Source of the DNA: an uncultured Oscillospiraceae bacterium
GTDB lineage: Bacteria; Bacillota; Clostridia; Oscillospirales; Acutalibacteraceae
Length of the DNA: 33,731 nucleotides
Direction of reading: 5' to 3'
Assembly (NCBI GenBank): GCA_902478605.1
Contig: CABSLQ010000033.1
Span: forward strand, 1 to 33,731
Below the pieces are notes generated by a model that did not search any database, was not told the origin of the DNA, and worked only from the letters and a program-made list of their open reading frames with translations. Shown piece by piece: positions 20,446-27,550 of this stretch (the stretch's first letter is position 1; each line of letters starts with the position of its first letter). The position numbers and the translations under genes were made by a program.

Positions 20446-23409
20446 TCATCCCGCGCTGCGTGCCGCCGCTTCTTCCTCCTCGCGTGCGTCCATGGCGGCG
20501 AGCAGGCTGCGGATACGGATCTTGACCGCGCCGAGATTGTTGATTTCGTCGATCTTCAGCTGGGTGTACAGCTTGCCGCCGCGCTCGAGAATGGCGCGCA
20601 CCTCGTCGGTGGTGATGGCGTCAATGCCGCACCCGAAGGATACCAGCTGCACCAGCTGCATGTCGGGCTGGGTGGTGACATACTGGGCCGCCGCATACAG
20701 CCGGCTGTGATAGGTCCACTGATTGAGCACGTGCACCGGCTTTCTCTCGCCCAGATGGGCGACTGCATCCTCGGTCACGACCGCCAGGTCGAAGGAGGTC
20801 AGCAGCCCGTCGATGCCGTGGTTGATTTCGGGGTCGATATGATAGGGACGGCCCGAAAGCACGATGATGCGCTTGCCGTTGGCCCGTGCCCAGGCAACGA
20901 TCTCCTCCCCCTTATCGCGGATGGCCTGCATGTACGCGTTATACGCCTTATACGCCGCGCGCGCCGCCTTTTTGACCTCTCCCGCCGGCAGATGCAGCGT
21001 CTCGCCGAAATAGGCCGCCGCCTTCTTGGCAAAGTCATTGGGCCGGTGGATGCCGAAATACGGGGCCATATACCGCACCTGCTCCAGCTGCGCCACATTG
21101 GCGGCGAGCAGCTCGGGATAGTATGCGACAACAGGGCAGTTGTAGTGGTTGTCCCCCCGCTCCTCATCGAAATTATAGGGCAGGCAGGGATAGAAAATCG
21201 CGTCCACGCCCATTTCCAGCAGCTTTTCCACGTGTCCGTGCATCAGTTTGGCGGGATAACACACGGTATCCGACGGGATGGTGTGCTGGCCGCAGGCATA
21301 CAGATCGCGGTTGGACTCGGGCGAAAGCACCACCTCGTAGCCGAGCGTGGTGAAAAAGGCGTGCCAGAAGGGCAGGTTTTCATACAGATTAAGCCCCAGC
21401 GGAATGCCGATGCGCCCCCGCCGGTTCTCCCCGCCCTGTAGCGAGCGGATATAGTCGTATTTCCATTTATACAGATTGGGGATTTCTTTCTTCTTTCCCC
21501 GGCCGAGCGGCCGCTCGCAGCGGTTACCCGAAATAAAGCGCCGGTTGCCGCCGAAGGAATTGATGGTCAGCTGGCAGTGGTTGCCGCACAGGCCGCACTG
21601 GCTGGATTTCGCCGTATGGGTGAAATTGGCCAGCTCCTCGGTGGTAAGCAGACCGGAGACCTCACCCGAAATCCGCCCGCGCTGCACCGCGTCACAGGCC
21701 CACAGCGCCGCGCCGTACGCCCCCATGATGCCCGCAATGGTCGGGCGGACCACCTCGGTCCCCAGCTCCAGTTCAAAGCTGCGCAGCACCGCGTCGTTGA
21801 GGAAGGTGCCGCCCTGCACCACGATATGGCGGCCCAGCTCAGCCGGGTCAGAGGCGCGGATGACCTTATAAATCGCGTTTTTCACAATGCTGATGGACAG
21901 GCCGGCGGAGATGTCGTCCACCCCCGCGCCCTCCTTCTGCGCCTGCTTGACCGAGGAGTTCATGAACACGGTGCAGCGGGAACCGAGATCCACCGGCTTC
22001 TCCGCCCGCAGACCGAGCTTGGAGAAGGTCGCGATGTCGTAGCCGAGCGCCTTGGCAAAGGTCTCGATAAAAGAGCCGCAGCCGGAGGAGCACGCCTCGT
22101 TGAGCAGGATGCTGTCAATGGCGCCGCCGCGCACTTTGAAGCACTTCATATCCTGCCCGCCGATGTCGATGATAAAATCCACGTCCGGGCTGAAGTGGCG
22201 GGCGGCGCGGTAGTGCGCCACCGTTTCCACCAGCCCGAGATCGATATGAAACGCGTTTTTGATGAGTTCCTCGCCGTAGCCGGTAGCCGCGCTGCCCCGG
22301 ATGATGACCCGGTCGCCGAAGCGGCGGTAAATCTCCTGCAGCTGCTCGAGCACCACAGCCACGGGGTTGCCTTGGTTAGAAGCGTAATAGGTGTACAGCA
22401 GGCCGCCGTCCGGTGCGATGAGCGCCACCTTGGTCGTGGTGGATCCGGCGTCTACGCCGAGATAGGCGTCGCCGGTATAGCTGTCCGCGTCCATCGGGGG
22501 CGGGCAATGGGCGGCATGCCGCGCCGTGAAGGCGGCGTACTCCTCGTCCGAAGCGAAGAGCGGCTGCAGCGTGTTGGTGGTGTTTTTGAGGGTGGACGCA
22601 TTTTCGATGCGTTCGAGCAGCTCTTCAAAGCGCATGGGCGCGCATTGCCCGGCATAGCAGGCCGCGCCCACCGCGACAAAAACGTCGGCGTTGTCCGGGA
22701 AGACGGCGTTGTCCGCCGACAGCTTCAGTGTGTCCACGAACCGCTCACGCAGCCCCTTGAGGAAGAAGAGGGGGCCGCCGAGGAAGAGCACCTTGCCCTT
22801 GATTTCGCGTCCTTGCGCGAGGCCGGCCACCGTCTGGTTGACCACCGCCTGGAAAATGCTCGCGGCGATGTCCGCCTTCTGTGCGCCCTGGTTGAGCAGC
22901 GGCTGAATGTCCGACTTGGCGAATACGCCGCAGCGCGAGGCAATGGCGTAGAGCTTTTCATGCTGCAGGCTGAGCGCGTCCAGCTCGTCCGCCGAAATGC
23001 CGAGCAGCGTCGCCATCTGGTCGATGAAGGCGCCGGTGCCGCCCGCGCAGGAGCCGTTCATGCGCTCCTCCAGGCCGCCGGTCAGAAAGATAATTTTCGC
23101 GTCCTCGCCGCCGAGCTCCACCACCACATCGGTGTCGGGAATAAAGCGTTCCACCGCACCGGCGGTGGCGAACACCTCCTGCACAAAATCCACGCCCGAC
23201 GCGTTGGCCACGCCCAGGCCGGCCGAACCGGTGATGGCGGCGTGAACCTCCTGGCCCGCCAGCGTATCGGTCAGACGGCCGAGCATCTCGGCCGTTTTCT
23301 CGCGCACTTTGGACATATGGCGTTCATACGCCTGAAAAATCGTCTGATCGTTGTCGTCCAGCACGACCACCTTGACGGTCGTGGACCCAATATCGATGCC
23401 AATTCGCAA
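20446..23409 (-). CDS. Acyl-CoA dehydratase activase-like ATPase with two BadF domains and DUF2229
   Basis: The 987-residue protein has two tandem BadF/BadG/BcrA ATPase domains and a DUF2229-type part. Domain 1 has IGIDIGSTTVK at the N terminus and possible cluster ligands Cys121 (NGSCAGGTG) and Cys160; domain 2 has LGVDAGSTTTK (317-327), Cys440/Cys444 and Cys479. CGLCGNHC (605-612) and Cys631 add another site; the last third (about 650-987) has DTVCYPAKL and VSFGCGIDAI. Activases use ATP to force electrons to low potential onto a partner, presumably the protein encoded downstream. The start is a TTG at 23409 with AGGAGG 7 bases upstream; an ATG at 23481 has no ribosome site and lies only about 10 bases after the expected transcript start. 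Confidence 0.88.
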   Translation of the reverse strand: MRIGIDIGSTTVKVVVLDDNDQTIFQAYERHMSKVREKTAEMLGRLTDTLAGQEVHAAITGSAGLGVANASGVDFVQEVFATAGAVERFIPDTDVVVELGGEDAKIIFLTGGLEERMNGSCAGGTGAFIDQMATLLGISADELDALSLQHEKLYAIASRCGVFAKSDIQPLLNQGAQKADIAASIFQAVVNQTVAGLAQGREIKGKVLFLGGPLFFLKGLRERFVDTLKLSADNAVFPDNADVFVAVGAACYAGQCAPMRFEELLERIENASTLKNTTNTLQPLFASDEEYAAFTARHAAHCPPPMDADSYTGDAYLGVDAGSTTTKVALIAPDGGLLYTYYASNQGNPVAVVLEQLQEIYRRFGDRVIIRGSAATGYGEELIKNAFHIDLGLVETVAHYRAARHFSPDVDFIIDIGGQDMKCFKVRGGAIDSILLNEACSSGCGSFIETFAKALGYDIATFSKLGLRAEKPVDLGSRCTVFMNSSVKQAQKEGAGVDDISAGLSISIVKNAIYKVIRASDPAELGRHIVVQGGTFLNDAVLRSFELELGTEVVRPTIAGIMGAYGAALWACDAVQRGRISGEVSGLLTTEELANFTHTAKSSQCGLCGNHCQLTINSFGGNRRFISGNRCERPLGRGKKKEIPNLYKWKYDYIRSLQGGENRRGRIGIPLGLNLYENLPFWHAFFTTLGYEVVLSPESNRDLYACGQHTIPSDTVCYPAKLMHGHVEKLLEMGVDAIFYPCLPYNFDEERGDNHYNCPVVAYYPELLAANVAQLEQVRYMAPYFGIHRPNDFAKKAAAYFGETLHLPAGEVKKAARAAYKAYNAYMQAIRDKGEEIVAWARANGKRIIVLSGRPYHIDPEINHGIDGLLTSFDLAVVTEDAVAHLGERKPVHVLNQWTYHSRLYAAAQYVTTQPDMQLVQLVSFGCGIDAITTDEVRAILERGGKLYTQLKIDEINNLGAVKIRIRSLLAAMDAREEEEAAARSAG

Positions 23410-23497
23410 AATGGTGCCTCCTACTATCGCGGCCGGGCAATACCGGCAGTGGTTTCCAATCCGGCCCGCAGAATTTACCATGCGGGCACGTCTGTTT

Positions 23498-23526
23498 ATT
23501 ATAACATTTATTTAATAAAAGAGCAA
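23498..23526 (-). promoter_or_regulatory. Promoter of the activase operon
   Basis: On the minus strand TTGCTC (23521-23526) and a perfect TATAAT (23498-23503) are 17 bp apart. The leader to the TTG start is about 80 bases. Confidence 0.75.
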
Positions 23527-23583
23527 GAAAAAGACGTGCAGAAGGATTTTCCGCGTATAATTTCCTGTATGACGAAATCCACA

Positions 23584-23619
23584 TAAAAAGAGCGGGGAAA
23601 ATCCAACGATTTTCCCCGC
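23584..23619 (-). terminator. Terminator of spoIIE
   Basis: A perfect 11-bp stem (23592-23602 with 23609-23619, loop CCAACG) is followed on the minus strand by TCTTTTTATG. Confidence 0.9.
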
Positions 23620-23663
23620 AATCCAGCTTATGAAAGATGTCCGGCAGACCGGACTTCCCTGTT

Positions 23664-26027
23664 TCATCCGGCTTTTTTCACCTGCATTGCCACGACGGTG
23701 ATGTCATCCTCCCGCGCCCCCTGTTGCCGGCGGCGGGCGGCCGCCGCGATCTCTTCCGCGAGCCGGTTCATGCCGCTTTTGTCCGCGTCGAAATCGCGGA
23801 GCATTTCCTCCACCCAGGCGATGCCCTCGCTGACCACGCCGTCGCTCATGAGCAGCAGGATGTCGCCGTCCACCAGCGTGTCGCTGCTGCGTTCGAAATG
23901 CACATCCCGCAGTATACCGATCGGCAGAGAGGCGCGCTCGATGCGGGAGACCCGGCCCATACTGCGCAGCAGCGAGGCGGAAGCCCCCGCTTTGAGGCTT
24001 TCCATCCGACCGGAAAACAAATCGACGGACGCGATGTCCAGCGTGGCAAGGCTTTCGTCCCCCGCTTTGACCATCAGAGCGGAATTGATAAGGCGGAGCA
24101 CGCTGTCCTGTCCAAACCCGGCTTTGAGTAATCGGGAGGTCAGCCCCACTGCCATCGCGCCGTCCACGGCCGCACGGCCGCCGCTTCCCATCCCGTCACT
24201 GAGCACGACATACTGCCGTCCCGCCCCGTCTGCGAAGGTCTCAAACGCATCGCCGCAGAGCTTTTCCCTGCCGCAGCACAGCTGCGCCGAACCGACCGAC
24301 AGGGTAAAGGCGGGCTTTTCCGTAAGCGTAATCTTGACCGCGTCGCCGAGGCGGGCGGTGACCGGATGATCGAAATCCCGTCCGCACGCGTCGCAGATGT
24401 CGCGGAACCAGCGGCTCTGCCGCAGCTTTACGCCGGCGTCGGCGGCGAGTATCTCCACCGTCATGCGGCCCGAACGCCCCACAAAACAGATCGCATCCTC
24501 CACGAGCAGACCGTGATCCTCGCACACCGCCATGACCCGGGCGGCCGCCTCGGTATCCACCGGCTCCGCCCCGTCAAAACCGGCCGACAGTTCGTCGAGC
24601 AGCTCGGACATGCCCGCAAACTGATCGGTCAGTACCGTACGGATTTCCGACAGACGCCGCCAGGCGCTTTCCCGCACAAGATACTCGCCGTAGCCGCTGC
24701 TGATACGCCCCGCAATCTCGTCGAGCCGGCCGCAGTGACGCGCCAGATGCCCGCCAATCTGCTCCTTTTCCACCCGTCCCTTTTCGCGCAGAACGGGCGT
24801 CAGATCGTTGAGGGACGACATGGTATCGGAAAAGCAGCTCTCCCAGCAGTACATGCGCAGCCCGCAGGACCGGCACACGCTGTCCGACACACCGCGGTAA
24901 ACCGAGCCGAGATCCGGCGCGCTCAGGTTCGCCAGCTTATGGGACACGGAATCGACCGTCGTCGCCACCTCGTCCATCGCCTTGGCGGCGCAGTCGAGGC
25001 GCATGACCACCGAACGGCGCAGCCCTTCCACCGCCGGAATATCCCGGCCGCGCACAAAAAACCGGTTGATCTTCCGGTCCACCGCTTTGGGCAGGGCGAC
25101 GAAAATAATCCCGCCGCCGAGCGCTTCATAAATATTGGCCACCACCAGCAGATCGGTGGCCGTTGTCATAAACACGATCACGCACGACACAAGAAACGCC
25201 CCGGCCGCGGCGAACTTGCCGAACCGGGCGAAGATGCCCGCCATCAGGCCGCCGAAGGCATAGGCCGCCGCCAGCACCAGCCGTTCCGGCGCGGCAAGCG
25301 CCATGGCCACGCCGAGCACCACGCCGGCGATAGCGCCTCCCTGCTCCTTGCCGCACCGCGCGAGCAGCAGCACAAAGACGACCGCGAGGATGCGGCCGGG
25401 GGAAATGCCGCTGAACTGCACGGCGGAAATCGCCATAAGCACCACCGAACCGACCACCACCAGGGCAGCCTGCTGCTGCGCGCTCAGCGTGGGGGTTGTC
25501 CCCTCGCCGAGCAGCTTGACGGCCACCGCCGTGAAATAGGCGAACCCGCCCGCGATGAGGCTTTCCGCCAGGACGATGAGCACCTGATACACGTCCGTTC
25601 CGCCGATAAAGGTCATGGCGGCACCCGTCACGGCCGTACAAACGAAAGCAAGCACCGGTGCCAGTCCGGTGCGTTTTCCCACGCCGGGAAGAGAACCCAG
25701 CGCCCAGCGTATGCCGCCCACAGCGGCAATGGCCGCTATGTACCGCAGCGGAAAGGCCGCCCCCATGGGCAGCAGATACCCCACCACCGACGCCAGGTAT
25801 ACAATGAACGCCCCCGGTCCGGACATGGCCGCCGCCACCCCCACGCCGAAGGGCGCCATACCTCCGTATACCGAGGCGCGGGGCACAATAAGCCCCACCA
25901 GCGCCCACAGCGCCACCAGGGCCACTTGACGCAGGTTCCCCTCTCCTTTTGTCGAAACGCCGGTCTCCACGGCTTGTCCCGCCTCGCCCGCGGCGTATAC
26001 TTTCTGTTTCAACGTCCTCACCACCAT
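23664..26027 (-). CDS. spoIIE: Stage II sporulation protein E, serine phosphatase
   Basis: The 787-residue protein has the SpoIIE layout: about ten membrane segments in residues 35-315, a middle region with Cys385, Cys388, Cys394 and Cys398, and a PP2C-type phosphatase domain (about 560-785). Metal-binding aspartates are visible in CGDAF (593), SDGMGSG (611), LLMSDGV (729) and REDDITVV (774/775). SpoIIE dephosphorylates the anti-anti-sigma factor SpoIIAA in the forespore and so releases sigma-F. The ATG at 26027 has only a weak ribosome site; a TTG five codons later follows GGTGAGG and is an alternative start. The promoter has the spacing known for Spo0A-dependent genes. The gene shows that the organism can form endospores. 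Confidence 0.95.
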   Translation of the reverse strand: MVVRTLKQKVYAAGEAGQAVETGVSTKGEGNLRQVALVALWALVGLIVPRASVYGGMAPFGVGVAAAMSGPGAFIVYLASVVGYLLPMGAAFPLRYIAAIAAVGGIRWALGSLPGVGKRTGLAPVLAFVCTAVTGAAMTFIGGTDVYQVLIVLAESLIAGGFAYFTAVAVKLLGEGTTPTLSAQQQAALVVVGSVVLMAISAVQFSGISPGRILAVVFVLLLARCGKEQGGAIAGVVLGVAMALAAPERLVLAAAYAFGGLMAGIFARFGKFAAAGAFLVSCVIVFMTTATDLLVVANIYEALGGGIIFVALPKAVDRKINRFFVRGRDIPAVEGLRRSVVMRLDCAAKAMDEVATTVDSVSHKLANLSAPDLGSVYRGVSDSVCRSCGLRMYCWESCFSDTMSSLNDLTPVLREKGRVEKEQIGGHLARHCGRLDEIAGRISSGYGEYLVRESAWRRLSEIRTVLTDQFAGMSELLDELSAGFDGAEPVDTEAAARVMAVCEDHGLLVEDAICFVGRSGRMTVEILAADAGVKLRQSRWFRDICDACGRDFDHPVTARLGDAVKITLTEKPAFTLSVGSAQLCCGREKLCGDAFETFADGAGRQYVVLSDGMGSGGRAAVDGAMAVGLTSRLLKAGFGQDSVLRLINSALMVKAGDESLATLDIASVDLFSGRMESLKAGASASLLRSMGRVSRIERASLPIGILRDVHFERSSDTLVDGDILLLMSDGVVSEGIAWVEEMLRDFDADKSGMNRLAEEIAAAARRRQQGAREDDITVVAMQVKKAG

Positions 26028-26046
26028 TTAGAATTCGGTAGCTTCC

Positions 26047-26079
26047 ATTATAGGCAGGCGAAAACGCATATTGTGTCAG
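26047..26079 (-). promoter_or_regulatory. spoIIE promoter with 21-bp spacer (Spo0A-type)
   Basis: On the minus strand CTGACA (26074-26079, one mismatch to TTGACA) and a perfect TATAAT (26047-26052) are 21 bp apart. TTTCGAA at 26104-26110 differs by one base from the 0A-box core TGTCGAA and lies about 65-70 bp upstream of the expected start. The long spacer is the known feature of Spo0A-activated sigma-A promoters of spoIIE and spoIIG in Bacillus. Confidence 0.6.
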
Positions 26080-26123
26080 AATAAGGGAGGCGGGAGCCTT
26101 TTCTTCGAAAAAAGCCGGAGTTT

Positions 26124-26972
26124 TTATTCTTTTTTTCCGGTGCCTCCCGCACGATAAGCCGTGGGAGACAACCCGGTAACGCGGTGAAAAATCCGGCTGA
26201 AATACAGCGGATTGGCATATCCGGACAGCTCCGCCACCTCTCCGACGGTATATCCCGTGGTCGCGAGCAGCTCGCGCGCCTTCCCGATGCGCACGTTCGT
26301 TAAATATTGCTGCGGCGAAATGCCCGTCTGCCGGTGAAAAAGCCGTGTGAACCAGCAGGGACTCATTCCCTTCTCCCGGGCATAGGCGGCAATCTGCAGC
26401 GGTTCCCGGTAATGCGTATGGAACAGCTGGATCGCCTCTTCCACCTGTTCGTGCAGCCCGCTGTCCGGCTGCGCCGCGTGCCGCGCCAGCAGCGTCAGCA
26501 GCTCTTCGCAATACAGGGCGGTCATCGTTTCAAACCGTTCCTGCCGGAACTGCAGCTCCCGGATGACGGTTTCAAACAAGCGGGCATAGTCGTTGCGTGC
26601 CGGCGCACGCAGCACGCGTTCCTGCAGCCCGAGCCGCTCCAGCAATGCCGGCACACGCTCCCCTGCAAAATGCAGCCAGTAGATATCCGGCCGGTCCGCC
26701 AGCCGGTACCGATAATCCTGCGGCTCTCCCGGAAGATACAGCACGGCATGCCCCTCCCGAACCGTCTGTTCCTGCCCCGAAACCCGCAGCGTCATGACCC
26801 CGGCCGCCACATACAGCAGCTGGTAGTCCGGCCGCCCCTGTTCCCGCACGGTGTGCAGCTCGGTCTGCCGGATCAGTTTATAATGCCCACAGCTCGACAC
26901 CACCAGCGGCCGGCCCTCGCCCGTCACGGGAATCTCACTGGATACACCTATGTAGCCCGAAACGTTCAGCAT
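26124..26972 (-). CDS. AraC-family transcriptional regulator
   Basis: The 282-residue protein has an N-terminal cupin-like sensing domain (about 15-150, with LLYVAAGVMTLRVSGQEQTV) and a C-terminal double helix-turn-helix (about 180-278) with RIGKARELLATTGYTVGEVA and the signature YFSRIFHRVTGLSPTAYR. Such regulators usually sense sugars or related small molecules and control nearby transport genes, but none is next to it here, so the target is unknown. A GTG 9 bases upstream is possible, but the ATG at 26972 has GAGGTGAAGG at the right distance. No clear terminator separates it from spoIIE downstream. Confidence 0.9.
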   Translation of the reverse strand: MLNVSGYIGVSSEIPVTGEGRPLVVSSCGHYKLIRQTELHTVREQGRPDYQLLYVAAGVMTLRVSGQEQTVREGHAVLYLPGEPQDYRYRLADRPDIYWLHFAGERVPALLERLGLQERVLRAPARNDYARLFETVIRELQFRQERFETMTALYCEELLTLLARHAAQPDSGLHEQVEEAIQLFHTHYREPLQIAAYAREKGMSPCWFTRLFHRQTGISPQQYLTNVRIGKARELLATTGYTVGEVAELSGYANPLYFSRIFHRVTGLSPTAYRAGGTGKKE

Positions 26973-26993
26973 ATCCTTCACCTCTTGGCCTTC

Positions 26994-27022
26994 AGTATAC
27001 CGCAGTGCAAGGCGCCTGTCGA
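26994..27022 (-). promoter_or_regulatory. Promoter of the araC-type gene
   Basis: On the minus strand TCGACA (27017-27022) and TATACT (26994-26999) are 17 bp apart. The sequence GCAAGGCGCC (27007-27016) recurs upstream as GCAAGCGCC (27050-27058), possibly a pair of direct-repeat sites for the regulator itself. Confidence 0.6.
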
Positions 27023-27188
27023 GCAGAATCGTATCGATTTATGCATATTGCAAGCGCCCTAAAGCCATAGCCTGGCTGAACACGCAGCGCCGCCTTCGTC
27101 TTTTGGCATTGGCTCGGGCGAAGTGGCGCGAACCAGAAGGCGGCTTACAGCCAACCGCTCCTCATCCCGCTCCCCCGAAAAACGCCCC
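27023..27188. other. Gene-free interval between araC and leuA promoters, with a nested inverted repeat
   Basis: No frame with a ribosome site is seen. A perfect 9-bp outer inverted repeat (27089-27097 with 27136-27144) encloses a 7-bp inner one (TGGCTCG/CGAACCA, one non-pairing position on the plus strand, a G-T pair on the minus strand). There is no T-tract on either strand. Confidence 0.4.
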
Positions 27189-27217
27189 TTGACAATTCGG
27201 TCTTTCCCGCATATAAT
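27189..27217 (+). promoter_or_regulatory. Consensus promoter of leuA
   Basis: TTGACA (27189-27194) and TATAAT (27212-27217) are both perfect and separated by 17 bp. This strong promoter drives the T-box leader. Confidence 0.92.
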
Positions 27218-27223
27218 GAAGAA

Positions 27224-27500
27224 AAGCCATAACCCCTCAAAGACTGTGACGGGAATAAGATACGGGCGTCTGACGCACAGAGAGCCGGCGGACGGTGCGA
27301 GCCGGCGGCGGGCCCCGTATGGATAGCTCATCCCTGAGTCGTCCGCCTGACCGCGCTGCGCAGGGCGGAACGTGTTGGCCTCGTTATCGGCCGGGACCTT
27401 GCTGGAGGTCCGCTGAGGGACGCCGTACGGCGTCTGAAGCTGGGTGGTACCACGTGCGATTTTTCGCCCGTCCCCGCATATTGCGGGGACGGGTTTTCTT
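27224..27500 (+). promoter_or_regulatory. T-box leader, leucine specific
   Basis: The leader of about 275 bases has the T-box parts in order: AGAGAGCCGGC...GGTGCGAGCCGGC for the distal part of stem I (27270-27305 region), the specifier CTC at 27327-27329 followed by the usual purine, the T-box core AAGCTGGGTGGTACCACG (27437-27454), and a terminator. Uncharged tRNA-Leu with anticodon GAG would pair with CTC and the T-box, form the antiterminator and allow leuA transcription. Specifier and downstream gene agree. The exact fold was not computed. Confidence 0.9.
27467..27500 (+). terminator. T-box attenuator terminator
   Basis: A perfect 12-bp stem (27467-27478 with 27482-27493, loop TAT) is followed by TTTTCTT. 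Its 5' side is next to the T-box core, as expected for mutually exclusive antiterminator and terminator. Confidence 0.9.
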
Positions 27501-27550
27501 GTCCCCGCGTACAGGGGGCGGCTTTTCAAAACCACGAAGGAGGTCCCGTT

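Noticed and set aside
19085..20710. 541-codon open frame on the plus strand
   Set aside because: Shadow of the dehydratase-like gene and the end of the activase gene.
21577..23586. 669-codon open frame on the plus strand
   Set aside because: Antisense shadow of the activase gene, caused by high GC at third codon positions.
24366..26084. 572-codon open frame on the plus strand
   Set aside because: Antisense shadow of spoIIE; no family features, no ribosome site.
26100..26150. Terminator of the araC-type gene
   Set aside because: Only a 5-bp stem with a long loop precedes the T-run, and the area overlaps the stop codon and the possible 0A box, so I did not call it.
884..27236. 13-base match AAAGCCATAACCC near 890 and near 27225
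   Set aside because: Exact 13-base matches are expected by chance several times in a window of this size, and the flanks differ.
27059..27535. 158-codon minus-strand frame
   Set aside because: It is antisense to the T-box leader; the T-box core, specifier and terminator explain the sequence.
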